Positions 10,571-19,059 of a stretch of DNA of 31,765 nt are shown here, in pieces. The stretch is from positions 1-31,765 of the forward strand of contig CAMDVP010000004.1 of the NCBI GenBank assembly GCA_945877525.1. The letters are read 5' to 3'. A program made the translations under genes and the position numbers. Origin of the DNA: an uncultured Clostridia bacterium (lineage in GTDB: Bacteria > Bacillota > Clostridia > Christensenellales > Aristaeellaceae). How positions within the stretch are numbered: the stretch's first letter is position 1; every line of letters begins with the position of its first letter. The notes beneath the pieces were generated by a model, which was given only the letters and a program-made list of their open reading frames with translations, was not told the origin of the DNA and made no database searches.

Positions 10571-11647
10571 TTACTCGGTCTTGAAACGGCTGTCGGCCGC
10601 CTCGCCCAGGGCGTCGAAGAAGTCGGCCACATACTTGGTGGTGTTGTTCTTGGCGTCCTCGAAGTCATAGTCGATCACGTTGTTGGGATCCAGGCCGAAG
10701 GGCTCCACAGCCGCGGGCTGCTGAGCGCTGTTGATGACCAGGAACTGATAGCTCTCGGCGTCATCGGCCAGCTCCACGCACTCGGGAGACAGGGCGTACT
10801 CAATCCACAGCTTGGCGGCGTTGGGATGCGCGCAGCCCTCGAAAATGGCGGTGGCGCCGATCTCAAAGCTGGTACCCTCGCTGGGGATGATCAGGGCGAT
10901 GTTGTCATAGCCGTCCAGAATCTGCTTGATGCCGTCATGCAGGAAGCCGATGCCGATAACGCATTCGCCGATGCCCACCTTCTTGGAGGGGCCGGAGCCG
11001 GACTTGGTATACTGGGCGATGTTCTTGTCCAGCTCGACGAAATACTTCATAGCCTCGTCATGGCCCTTCATCTGCACCATGGTGTTGATGACAAGCTTGG
11101 CGGTGCCGGCGGTGTTGGGGTTAGACATCCAGACCAGGCCCTTGTATTCGGGCTTGATCAGGTCGTCCCAGCCCTTGGGGGCTTCCAGGCCCAGGCGCTG
11201 CAGCTCCTCGGTGTTCACCATGAAGCCCAGGATGCCCTTGTAAATGCCGTACCAGTAGCCGTCCGCGTCGCGGTACATGGAGCTTGCCAGATCAGCGGCA
11301 TTCTTGGCTTCATAGGCCATGAGCAGGCCGGCCTTGGCGCTCTCGTTGTAGGGATCGGTGGTGCCGCCGAACCACACGTCGCCGGAAGGATTGCCGGCTT
11401 CCTCGGTGATCTTGGCCTGCACCTCGCCCGTGGACAGGCGCTGGTAGTAGGTCTTGATGCCGTACAGCTCCTCAAAGTGCTTGGCGGCGGCGGCCACATA
11501 GGGCTCCTCGCAGGAGCCGTACACCACCAGCTCGCCCTCTTCCTGGGCGGCCTTGATCAGTTCGGGGTCGATCTCCGCGGCGGAGGCAAAGCTCACGCAG
11601 CCAAGCGCCATCGTCAGTACGAGAAGAAGTGCAAACAGTTTTTTCAT
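10571..11647 (-). CDS. Extracellular solute-binding protein of FbpA/AfuA-like family
   Basis: A 358-aa exported binding protein, first gene of the ABC operon. The signal peptide is MKKLFALLLVLTMALGCVSF, with a likely signal peptidase I site after ASA (about residue 23). Cys16 (ALGC) is a poor lipobox, so lipid anchoring is uncertain. The mature part starts with a class II binding-protein pattern (LVVYGSCEEPYVAAAAKHFE, GIKTYYQRLSTGEVQAKI), as in COG1840 proteins that bind ferric iron, phosphonates or other small anions. The ligand cannot be decided here. The start at 11647 has GGGAG nine bases upstream. Transcription comes from the perfect consensus promoter at 11732-11760, so high expression is expected. 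Confidence 0.9.
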   Translation of the reverse strand: MKKLFALLLVLTMALGCVSFASAAEIDPELIKAAQEEGELVVYGSCEEPYVAAAAKHFEELYGIKTYYQRLSTGEVQAKITEEAGNPSGDVWFGGTTDPYNESAKAGLLMAYEAKNAADLASSMYRDADGYWYGIYKGILGFMVNTEELQRLGLEAPKGWDDLIKPEYKGLVWMSNPNTAGTAKLVINTMVQMKGHDEAMKYFVELDKNIAQYTKSGSGPSKKVGIGECVIGIGFLHDGIKQILDGYDNIALIIPSEGTSFEIGATAIFEGCAHPNAAKLWIEYALSPECVELADDAESYQFLVINSAQQPAAVEPFGLDPNNVIDYDFEDAKNNTTKYVADFFDALGEAADSRFKTE

Positions 11648-11731
11648 GGAACTCTTCTCCCTTTCCGAATATGAATTTGTTCGCATAAACGCCGTCCGTT
11701 TATGCCGGCCTCAGGGCCTTTCCTGTCTACT

Positions 11732-11760
11732 ATTATATGCGTCCCGCCGCGCCGTGTCAA
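11732..11760 (-). promoter_or_regulatory. Perfect consensus sigma-A promoter of ABC operon
   Basis: On the minus strand TTGACA (11755-11760), 17-bp spacer, TATAAT (11732-11737). All 12 hexamer positions match consensus. It fires away from the promoter at 11822-11849. Confidence 0.9.
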
Positions 11761-11790
11761 CCGGCGGCGGGGGATATTTTTCCGTGCGCG

Positions 11791-11804
11791 TTTTTTGCAA
11801 AAAA
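11791..11804. promoter_or_regulatory. A/T-tract palindrome between divergent promoters
   Basis: TTTTTTGCAAAAAA is a 14-bp perfect palindrome set in very GC-rich sequence. It lies between the -35 boxes of two divergent promoters (30 bp from one, 17 bp from the other). It could bind a shared regulator or act as a bent or UP-like element. Confidence 0.35.
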
Positions 11805-11821
11805 GCGCGCCGGTTCCCCCA

Positions 11822-11849
11822 TTGACAGACGCGGCGGCATCGGTACAAT
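11822..11849 (+). promoter_or_regulatory. Sigma-A promoter of glycoside hydrolase gene
   Basis: -35 TTGACA (11822-11827), 16-bp spacer, -10 TACAAT (11844-11849), about 50 bp before the start codon at 11899. Confidence 0.75.
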
Positions 11850-11898
11850 GGTCTTATGCGCGGCCTGCAAGGGCCGCAGGAGAAAGGATGCTTGACCG

Positions 11899-14568
11899 AT
11901 GCTGCAATATAATTTGTCCGGCTGCTGGCGCTGCGCCATCCCCGGCCGGGAGGCCGACGTAACCCTGCCCGGCACGCTGGACGAAAACGGTCTGGGCGAA
12001 CGCGACCTTTGCGGAAAGAAATGGCACCCCGATGTAGATACCAGCCGGTCCATTTTCCAGGCGGAGCACGGTATCGCCACCCGCCTGACCCGCCGTGTGA
12101 CCTATGAAGGCCCCGCCGTGTTCACCCGTACCACTGACTGGACGCCACCGGCAGGCAAGCGGGTGTTTCTGGAATGCGAGCGTTCCCGCCGCCTGTCCCT
12201 TCGCCTGAACGGGCAGGAGATTTCCCCCGCGGAGGAGGGCTGCGTCAGCGCGCCGTATGTGTTTGAGGTAACGGGGCTGCTCACGGGGCGCGACGCGTGG
12301 GAGCTGACCTGCGACAACAGCTATCCCGGCTGGCCCCACGACGCCATTGTCTTTTCCTCCGCCGCCACCGATGAAACCCAAACCAACTGGAACGGCCTGC
12401 TGGGCTATCTGCGCCTGCGGGTAGAGGAACGGGTATACCTGCGGGCGCTGCGGGTCTATCCCCGTGGAAATACCCTTGACGTATGCGCCGAGGTGGACGC
12501 GGACGCGCCCTGGGAAGGGACGCTCCACCTGGACAGCGAGGCGCTGGCCTCACCCGCTGCGCTGGCATGCCGCGGAGGCGCCGGCGTGTCGCAGGTATGG
12601 CTGCGGGGGCTGATCCTTGGGTGCCATGTGCGCCGCTGGGATTTGGAAGAAGGCAACCTATACACCCTGACGGCCCGCCTCGGAGATGCGGAGCGAACGG
12701 AAACCTTCGGCATCCGCGATTTCGGCAGGCAGGACGGCCGCCTGACGCTGAACGGCCGGGCCGTTTTCCTGCGCAGCGAAGCCAACTGCGCCGAGTTTCC
12801 CGAAACCGGGCATGAGCCCATGACGGAGGATGCCTGGCGGGAGGTGCTGCTGACCTACCGCAGCTATGGAGCGAACACCGTGCGCTTCCACAGCCACTGT
12901 CCGCCGGAGGCCGCCTTCGCCGCCGCCGATCGTCTGGGCATGCTGATGCAGCCGGAGCTGTCCCACTGGAACCCGGTGGACGCGTTTTCCGCTGCGGAAA
13001 GTCAGGCGTATTACCGGGCAGAGCTGCGCCGCATCCTTCGCACCCTGTCCAATCACCCCTCCTTCGTTACCCTGACGCTGGGCAACGAGCTGCAGATGAA
13101 GGAGGATGGCGCAGCCTTTGCTGCATCGCTGCTGCAGGAGGCCCGTGCCATGGACGCCACCCGGCTGTACGCCACCGGCTCCAACAATTTCTATGGTGAA
13201 AGGGGCCCCGACCCGGCGGATGATTTCTATACCGCCAGCAACCTGGGCCCGCTTCCGCTGCGGGCCACCTGCAGCGGCATGACGGGATGGCTCAACCGGC
13301 GCTATCCCGATCTGCGCACCGATTATGCTCCCGCCGTAGCCAGGGCCCGGGAAACCGGACATCCGGTGTTTTCCTTTGAGGTGGGGCAGTATGAGGTGCT
13401 GCCGGACTTTGACGAGCTGGAGACCTTCCGGGGCGTCACCGAGCCGGTGAACTATCGTATTATTCAGGACAAGGTGAAAGCCGCAGGGCTGTCCGGTGTC
13501 TGGAAGAAGATGGTCGAAGCCACAGGAGAACTGTCCCTGCTGTGCTACCGCGCAGAGGTGGAGGCCGCCCTGCGCACGGAGGGCATGAGCGGCATTTCCC
13601 TGCTGGGGCTGCAGGATTTCCCCGGCCAGGGCACGGCGCTGGTGGGCATGCTGAACGCCCATCTGCAGCCCAAGCCTTTCCCCTTCGCCCGACCGGAGCG
13701 CTTCCGCGCCGTCTTCCGCGATGCGCTGCCCCTGGCGCTTTTGCCCAGATATACCTATGAATCCTCCGAATCCCTTTGCGCCGCCATCCGCCTGGCCAAC
13801 TACGGAAAACGCGTCCTTTCCGGCGAAACGGCATGGACTCTTGCGGGGGACGGCGTGTCCCTGCATGGCGCGCTGCCGGAAAAAACCGCCCCCGCCGGAG
13901 CCCTGACCGATCTGGGCGAGGTGTGCATTCCGCTGGACGCGGTCTCCCGCCCCACGCGCCTGACGCTGACCCTTTGCATGGACAGTGCGGAAAACGCCTA
14001 CCCCGTGTGGGTCTATCCGCCGGTCAGACCCGTTTGCCCCGCCGGGGTGCATGAATGCCGTAGCCTTGATGACGCGGCGCTGGCCGTGCTTGCCTCCGGC
14101 GGCACGGTGTATCTGGCCCCGGACTCAACCCCCGAGGCCCTGCCTTGTTCCATACAGGCGCAGTTCTCCACGGACTTCTGGTCGGTGGGTACCTTCCCGC
14201 AGCAGGAGGGCGGCATGGGCCAGCTGATTGACGCCGAGCACCCGCTGTTTGCGTCCTTCCCGACAGAAAGCCACACCGACTGGCAGTGGTGGCCCATGGC
14301 AAACCGGCGGGCCTTCATCCTGCCCCGGCCCCTGCAGGCCATGGTCACGGAGATGGACAGCTATGCCTTCCTGCGTCCCATGGCCCAGCTGCTGGAATGC
14401 CGCTGCCATGGCGGGCGGCTGCTTCTGTCCTCCCTTGGGCTGCACGACCTTCAGCAGTATCCTGAGGCCCGGGCGCTGCAGCAGTCCATTTATGCCTATT
14501 TGTCCGTTCCCGGCAAGGCGCCATTGCAGGAGATGACCGTAGAGGAGGTTCGCGCGCTGGTACAGTAA
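11899..14568 (+). CDS. Glycoside hydrolase family 2 enzyme (beta-galactosidase/glucuronidase-like)
   Basis: An 889-aa enzyme without a signal peptide, so probably cytoplasmic. It should cleave a terminal beta-linked sugar from imported or small glycosides. Residues about 1-160 form a jelly-roll sugar-binding domain (MLQYNLSGCWRCAIPG...LPGTLDENGLG), 160-280 an immunoglobulin-like domain, and about 280-600 the TIM barrel. Likely acid/base is E397 in LGNELQ and likely nucleophile E494 in FSFEVGQYE, 97 residues apart as expected in the family. The last 250 residues (YPPVRPV...LLLSSLGLHDLQQYPEARALQQ) form an uncharacterised C-terminal domain. The start at 11899 has AAAGG 11 bases upstream; an ATG at 11888 is out of frame. 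The gene stands alone, so the substrate is unknown. Confidence 0.88.
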   Translation: MLQYNLSGCWRCAIPGREADVTLPGTLDENGLGERDLCGKKWHPDVDTSRSIFQAEHGIATRLTRRVTYEGPAVFTRTTDWTPPAGKRVFLECERSRRLSLRLNGQEISPAEEGCVSAPYVFEVTGLLTGRDAWELTCDNSYPGWPHDAIVFSSAATDETQTNWNGLLGYLRLRVEERVYLRALRVYPRGNTLDVCAEVDADAPWEGTLHLDSEALASPAALACRGGAGVSQVWLRGLILGCHVRRWDLEEGNLYTLTARLGDAERTETFGIRDFGRQDGRLTLNGRAVFLRSEANCAEFPETGHEPMTEDAWREVLLTYRSYGANTVRFHSHCPPEAAFAAADRLGMLMQPELSHWNPVDAFSAAESQAYYRAELRRILRTLSNHPSFVTLTLGNELQMKEDGAAFAASLLQEARAMDATRLYATGSNNFYGERGPDPADDFYTASNLGPLPLRATCSGMTGWLNRRYPDLRTDYAPAVARARETGHPVFSFEVGQYEVLPDFDELETFRGVTEPVNYRIIQDKVKAAGLSGVWKKMVEATGELSLLCYRAEVEAALRTEGMSGISLLGLQDFPGQGTALVGMLNAHLQPKPFPFARPERFRAVFRDALPLALLPRYTYESSESLCAAIRLANYGKRVLSGETAWTLAGDGVSLHGALPEKTAPAGALTDLGEVCIPLDAVSRPTRLTLTLCMDSAENAYPVWVYPPVRPVCPAGVHECRSLDDAALAVLASGGTVYLAPDSTPEALPCSIQAQFSTDFWSVGTFPQQEGGMGQLIDAEHPLFASFPTESHTDWQWWPMANRRAFILPRPLQAMVTEMDSYAFLRPMAQLLECRCHGGRLLLSSLGLHDLQQYPEARALQQSIYAYLSVPGKAPLQEMTVEEVRALVQ

Positions 14569-14574
14569 CCGGGA

Positions 14575-14870
14575 AATTCACCAGAAATTGCCCTTCCAAA
14601 TTTCGGTCGTATTGCCGCCGGAAGGGGCCATCCGGCATAGCCGCCGCCTGCGGCCGATGCAGTCCACGTTCCCTGATATACTGTTCTCGCTTAAAATGAT
14701 TGCCTTGCCAAAGGCAGAGGTTTCGCGTCTTCGGGCAGCGTTCGCAGCCTCAATCGTCGCGGCTAAAGACAACTCGTTTCGGCCGACTTGTTCGGCTTTC
14801 TCTTTGTCGCCAATGGCGAGGCGTTGCCCTTTGGAAACCTTCGGGGCTGTCCCCTTGTTGCTATGTTTTT
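14575..14870 (-). repeat. Dispersed intergenic repeat, copy B, with short non-genic reading frames
   Basis: The core (14733-14819) is the reverse complement of 4-90 at about 86% identity. The rest holds a GCCGGA/TCCGGC hairpin (14617-14636). Several frames are open on both strands (for example minus 14578-14772), but none has a ribosome binding site or a recognisable product. The region is AT-richer than the adjoining glycosidase gene and has no clear terminator for it. 14871-14946 shows nothing recognisable. Confidence 0.6.
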
Positions 14871-14946
14871 AATGCAGCATAGTATGACTTTACTTTGTCA
14901 GCGGTCTGAAGCTCTCGGATTTCGTTACAGTACCGGGAGCCTTTCT

Positions 14947-15669
14947 TCACTTTTTTTGTGAAAGAATGCCTTTGAATTCATCAACCGAATGGAGCACGCA
15001 TTCTCTGCGGTGCAGCATAGCCAAGCAGTTCGGACATATTGGGCGCAACTGGCTAACAGGGTCAGTAACAATCTGTGTATTCGATAAGTCATTATAACAA
15101 ACACGAATATAGCCTTCACCCAATTCACCATATGTCTCCACGAAATCGAAGCCACAAACCCAGCAAATTTCGCCATAGTGACTTATACAAGCCATCCGGT
15201 CAGAACGGGAAATTCGCCTTGTTTGTTGCTTGCTGGTTATACATTGCGTCGATTGCTCCAAAGGCTCAGATTCAGGGAAACGCCAATATACTTCGACGGG
15301 AGACACATCGTTTACAAGCACTGCCTTCCCAATTCCCTGATATGTAAAGTATACATTGCTGTTGTCAACCCGTGTGAAAAAATGGCATTTGGTAGAATCA
15401 TCCAACATTCGTTTGATGCCTGGCTGTCCCGTATGTGAGTTTATCTTACCATGCCAGAACAGAGTTCCATCTTGTTTCCATGCATCATTGTAATTGTGGC
15501 CTGTTCGTCCTGGTGTTTGCACATTGACAAATACGAAGTATTCGCCCCTATATTGGTTATATCCAGTTTCCCAATTACCGCGACGTTGTGCCAAGGGGAC
15601 TTCCAATACTTCATACAAATCTGCTCGAGCATATTGCTGTCCGACAATCAGTTTTTCACTCGCATTCAT
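14947..15669 (-). CDS. DUF3427-like domain fused to a degenerate HNH nuclease domain
   Basis: A 240-aa protein. Residues about 7-131 resemble DUF3427, a domain found in restriction-like and helicase-associated proteins: QRRGNWETGYNQYRGEYFVF, then VQTPGRTGHNYNDAW and FWHGKINSH. Residues about 158-222 are an HNH module with four zinc cysteines kept (C169, C172, C212, C215). However, the catalytic His pair expected after YGELGEGYIRV is C191-Y192, and the final N-C-H is N214-C215-L216. By family knowledge such a domain should not cut DNA. The start at 15669 has GAGG eight bases upstream. GC is about 45-50% against 60-65% around it, a sign of transfer. It follows the symporter gene by 35 bp on the same strand. 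Confidence 0.75.
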   Translation of the reverse strand: MNASEKLIVGQQYARADLYEVLEVPLAQRRGNWETGYNQYRGEYFVFVNVQTPGRTGHNYNDAWKQDGTLFWHGKINSHTGQPGIKRMLDDSTKCHFFTRVDNSNVYFTYQGIGKAVLVNDVSPVEVYWRFPESEPLEQSTQCITSKQQTRRISRSDRMACISHYGEICWVCGFDFVETYGELGEGYIRVCYNDLSNTQIVTDPVSQLRPICPNCLAMLHRRECVLHSVDEFKGILSQKK

Positions 15670-15704
15670 TGCATATACCTCATCATGTTCATTTTCAGGA
15701 GGTA

Positions 15705-17063
15705 TTAGAGCAGCCCCTGCAGCAGCACCAGCACAATCAGCGCCGGAAGCACGAACTGCAGGTAGTATTTCATCCACCGGCTGCGGGAGAGCTTCAGCCC
15801 CCGGCCGGTGTTGACCTCCGTCAGATACCGGTCGTAGCCCCAGCCCCAGCGGCTGACGCAGAACAGCAGATAAACCAGCGAGCCGATGGGCAGAAGCAGG
15901 CTGCTCACAATGAAGTCCTCGCTGTCCAGCACATCCCGCCCGCCGATGAGGTGCAAATCGCTCCATACATTGTAGCCCAGCACGCAGGGCAGGCTGGCCA
16001 CAAGCACCACCACGCAGTTGACAAGGGCGGTTTTGCGGCGGCTCCAACCAAAGTGATCCATGCACCCGGACATGAGATTCTCGAACACGGCAATCACCGT
16101 GGAAAAGCTGGCGAAGGTCATGAACAGGAAGAACAGCGACCCCCACACCCTGCCCCCGGGCATGCCCGCGAACACATGGGGCAGGGTAAGGAAAATCAGC
16201 GACGGGCCCTGATCCGGCGTCACCTGATAGGCAAAGCAGGCCGGGAAGATAATCAGCCCCGACATGACGGCCACCAGCGTGTCCAGACCGCAAATGCGCA
16301 CCGCCTCGCCGGGAATGGCGTTGTCCCGGGACATATAGCTGCCGAAAATTTCCATGGCGCCAATACCCAGGCTCAGGGTGAAGAACGCCTGATTCATGGC
16401 CGCTACCGCCACGTTGGACAGGCCCACCTCCGCGGCGCGCTCAAGGTCCGGCAGCAGGAAGAAGGCAACGCCCTCCCCTGCTCCGGGCAGGGTGAAGCCG
16501 TGCACCGCCAGGGCGGCAATCAGCACAAGGAGCATGGCCATCATCACCTTGGTGATGCGCTCCAGCCCCTTCTGTAATCCCAGGCTGCACACCAGAAAGC
16601 CGCACAGCACCGTCACGGCCATCCACAGCCCCATTTCACCGGGGCTTGCCAGCATGGCGGAGAACACGCCGTTGATTTCATCACCATATAGGCCGCTGAA
16701 CTGCCCCGTGGCAAACTTCACAAAATAGCTCAGCATCCACCCGGACACGGTGGTGTAGTACATCATCAGCAGATAGCACCCCAGCAGGCACAGCCATCCG
16801 TGCAGGTGCCAGAAGCTTCCGGGCTTTTCCAGGGCGCGGTAGGCCTTCACGGCGCTGGCGCGGCCCGCGCGGCCCACCGCCAGCTCCATGGTCAGCACCG
16901 GTACGCCCATGGCCAGAAGAAACAGCAGATACAGCGCCACAAATACGCCGCCGCCGTTTTCCCCCGCCACGTAGGGAAAGCGCCACACATTGCCGATGCC
17001 AATCGCACATCCCGCGCTGACCAGCAGAAAGCCCAGCCGGCTCCCAAAGCTCTCGCGTTTCAC
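15705..17063 (-). CDS. Sodium-dependent transporter, NSS/SNF family
   Basis: A 452-aa integral membrane protein of the LeuT/MhsT class, which brings in amino acids or similar compounds with sodium. The TM1 signature GFLLVSAGCAIGIGNVWRFPY (residues 11-31) holds the unwound NxWRFP sodium and substrate site. It is followed by ENGGGVFVALYLLFLL and PVLTMELAVGR, and TM8 carries FASFST, where the second sodium site lies. About 11-12 hydrophobic segments are visible, a normal bacterial length. The start is GTG at 17063 with GGAGG eight bases upstream. It has its own promoter (17097-17125), so it need not depend on the SulP gene. Substrate unknown; amino acid is most likely from the family. Confidence 0.93.
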   Translation of the reverse strand: MKRESFGSRLGFLLVSAGCAIGIGNVWRFPYVAGENGGGVFVALYLLFLLAMGVPVLTMELAVGRAGRASAVKAYRALEKPGSFWHLHGWLCLLGCYLLMMYYTTVSGWMLSYFVKFATGQFSGLYGDEINGVFSAMLASPGEMGLWMAVTVLCGFLVCSLGLQKGLERITKVMMAMLLVLIAALAVHGFTLPGAGEGVAFFLLPDLERAAEVGLSNVAVAAMNQAFFTLSLGIGAMEIFGSYMSRDNAIPGEAVRICGLDTLVAVMSGLIIFPACFAYQVTPDQGPSLIFLTLPHVFAGMPGGRVWGSLFFLFMTFASFSTVIAVFENLMSGCMDHFGWSRRKTALVNCVVVLVASLPCVLGYNVWSDLHLIGGRDVLDSEDFIVSSLLLPIGSLVYLLFCVSRWGWGYDRYLTEVNTGRGLKLSRSRWMKYYLQFVLPALIVLVLLQGLL

Positions 17064-17096
17064 CGTATGCTCCTCCGTATCGTCGTTGCTGCTTCC

Positions 17097-17125
17097 ATTA
17101 TAGGTGCTTTTCCCCTGCCATGCAA
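17097..17125 (-). promoter_or_regulatory. Sigma-A promoter of the sodium symporter gene
   Basis: On the minus strand -35 TTGCAT (17120-17125), 17-bp spacer, -10 TATAAT (17097-17102). It lies directly after the SulP stop codon and 34 bp before the GTG start. Confidence 0.8.
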
Positions 17126-17131
17126 GGGGCC

Positions 17132-18787
17132 TTACGCCTCGGGCAGCAGCGCCAGCATGGCGTCGGACACGCTCTGATAGTAGGCCCCATCGCCCATGGC
17201 GTCGGTCAGACCGGCCTTGTCAAAGAACTCCCGCACCACGGGATGCACGCCGCACAGGCTTACCTGCACCCCCTTGTCCCGGATGGCCTGGCAGGCCTCC
17301 GTCAGGGTCTGCACGCCGGAAATATCCGCCGCGGGTACGCCCCGCAGGGACAGAATCAGCTTGTCGCAGCCGGTCAGATCAATGCTGCCCAGCTGCGCCT
17401 TCAGCTCACCCGTGTTGCCGAAGAACAGCGAGCCCGTAATATAGGTAACCAGCATGGTATTGGCTGCTCCGGGATCGGTGGCACGGCCCATGCGCTTCAG
17501 CCGCGCCAGACGGCCCTCATCCACCCGGGAGGTTTCCACCGTCAGCCGGCCCGCCTTGAGCAGGAACATCACCGCCGCGCAGGCGATGCCGATAAGAATG
17601 GCCACCGTCAGGTCGAACACCACTGTGGCGATCATGGTGATGAGGAATTGGGCGATACCCGTATACACCCGGCGGCGGAAGATGGTCTTGATGCCGTGCC
17701 ACTCGTTCATGCGCCAGGCAGTCATCATCAGCACGCCTGCCAGGGCGGACAGGGGCAGCCGGGCCATCACGCCGCCCAGCAGAATCATGGACAGAAACAG
17801 GAACAGAGAATGGAAAATGCCGGTCAGGCGGGTCTGCTCACCGCTCTTGATGGCCACGCTGGTGCGGGCAATAGCCGCCGTTGCGGGCACACCGCCGAAG
17901 AAGGGCAGCAGGATGTTGCCCACGCCCTGGGCCACCAGCTCGCGGTTGGCATCGAAGGGCTCGTCCTTCATGCGGGAGGCCGATGCGCCGCACAGCAGGC
18001 TCTCAATCATGCCCAGGGCCGCAATGGACACAATGGGCGAGGCCAGACTTTTGAGCATTTCGGGGGTCACGGAGGAGAGCTTCAGCGCGTCAGGGAGCAT
18101 GAGACTCTTGGGAATGTCGCCCACCACGGCCAGACGGTCAAAGCCGCACACGGCGGTGAGCACTGTGGCCAGAACAATGGACACCAGCGAGCCGGGAACC
18201 TTTTCGTTCCACTTCCTCGGCCAGAAGATCATGAACAGCACCACAAACGCGCCCACCAGCACGGCCTGCCACTCGGGGTGGAAGCCCAGGCGGGCATAGC
18301 TGGCCAGCTTTTCCAGGGCATTGGCTCCCTCGCTGACCGTGCCGAAAAAGTTGTCCACCTGCCCCAGTGCGATAATGATGGCAATGCCGCTGGTAAAGCC
18401 CATCACCACGCTGGTGGGGATGAAGTTGACCAGCTTGCCCAGGCGGAGGAGGCCCGCCAGAAGAATCACCACCCCCGCGGCCAGGCTGGCCACAAACACG
18501 CCCTGCAGGCCATACTGCGCCACGATGGTAATGAGGATGGCGCTCATGGCGCCGGTGGGGCCGGAAATCTGGAAGGAAGCGCCGGAGAGCAGGCCGATGA
18601 CAATGCCGCCGATGATGGCCGTCACCAGACCCGCCGCGGGGGTTGCGCCGGAGGACACGCCGAAGGCCAGCGCCAGGGGCAGCGCCACCGCCGCCACCGT
18701 TACGCCGGAGAGAAGGTCCTTGACCAGCTTTGTCATATTGTAGCCGTGAAATTCCCGCCTGAGGTCGGACAGGTACCGCTTGAGCAT
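17132..18787 (-). CDS. SulP family inorganic anion transporter
   Basis: A 551-aa membrane transporter for anions such as sulfate, bicarbonate or dicarboxylates. The N-terminal 400 residues hold about 12-14 hydrophobic segments with the family hallmarks DLLSGVTVAAVALPLALAFG, ISGPTGAMSAILI and VVMGFTSGIAIIIALGQ. A cytoplasmic STAS domain fills about residues 425-545 (LDLTGCDKLILSLRG-like region with ADISGVQTLTEA). The start at 18787 has AAGGGG seven bases upstream; the longer reading to 18829 would cover the leader hairpin. The promoter is at 18838-18866. Specificity cannot be told from sequence, since the neighbours are not sulfur or carbonate genes. Confidence 0.93.
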   Translation of the reverse strand: MLKRYLSDLRREFHGYNMTKLVKDLLSGVTVAAVALPLALAFGVSSGATPAAGLVTAIIGGIVIGLLSGASFQISGPTGAMSAILITIVAQYGLQGVFVASLAAGVVILLAGLLRLGKLVNFIPTSVVMGFTSGIAIIIALGQVDNFFGTVSEGANALEKLASYARLGFHPEWQAVLVGAFVVLFMIFWPRKWNEKVPGSLVSIVLATVLTAVCGFDRLAVVGDIPKSLMLPDALKLSSVTPEMLKSLASPIVSIAALGMIESLLCGASASRMKDEPFDANRELVAQGVGNILLPFFGGVPATAAIARTSVAIKSGEQTRLTGIFHSLFLFLSMILLGGVMARLPLSALAGVLMMTAWRMNEWHGIKTIFRRRVYTGIAQFLITMIATVVFDLTVAILIGIACAAVMFLLKAGRLTVETSRVDEGRLARLKRMGRATDPGAANTMLVTYITGSLFFGNTGELKAQLGSIDLTGCDKLILSLRGVPAADISGVQTLTEACQAIRDKGVQVSLCGVHPVVREFFDKAGLTDAMGDGAYYQSVSDAMLALLPEA

Positions 18788-18815
18788 AGGGAAGCCCCTT
18801 TCCTGCATTGATCCT

Positions 18816-18866
18816 GCGTTTGCACACAAACGCGCACATCATATCATAAATCCGGTATGAAAGCAA
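18816..18866 (-). promoter_or_regulatory. Promoter and 5' leader hairpin of SulP gene
   Basis: On the minus strand -35 TTGCTT (18861-18866), 17-bp spacer, -10 TATGAT (18838-18843). Just downstream lies a perfect hairpin GCGTTTG-CACA-CAAACGC (18816-18833) near the predicted transcript 5' end. The hairpin may protect the mRNA end or be an operator. Confidence 0.65.
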
Positions 18867-18919
18867 GATTCTTCCATTGATATTGCGCCGCATTGCGCAT
18901 GGATGACTAACGCGCATGC

Positions 18920-18951
18920 AAAAAACAGGGCCGTCTCACGGGACAGCCCTG
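18920..18951 (-). terminator. Intrinsic terminator of mrp
   Basis: On the minus strand a 10-bp stem CAGGGCTGTC/GACGGCCCTG (one G-T pair, loop CCGTGA) is followed by six T. It lies 109 bp past the mrp stop. A second structure, the 10-bp inverted repeat GATCCGCCGG/CCGGCGGATC (19000-19009 with 19033-19042), lies between the gene and the terminator. Confidence 0.85.
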
Positions 18952-19059
18952 CATGACGTCAAGAACCCCGGAAGGCTCGCAGGCCCCCGACTTCATTCGG
19001 ATCCGCCGGGCGGTATCGCCGCGGAAAAACAGCCGGCGGATCGGTACTCTATGCGGAAA

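Noticed and set aside
11590..11647. Lipobox in the ABC binding protein
   Set aside because: ALGC fits the lipobox poorly and a good signal peptidase I site (ASA) follows, so lipidation was not called.
14345..14638. Minus-strand 97-aa frame at the glycosidase end
   Set aside because: It overlaps the repeat and the 3' end of the family 2 gene; no ribosome site or domain.
14946..14962. A7 run on the minus strand near the HNH gene end as a frameshift site
   Set aside because: It is followed at once by the normal stop and no useful alternate frame continues.
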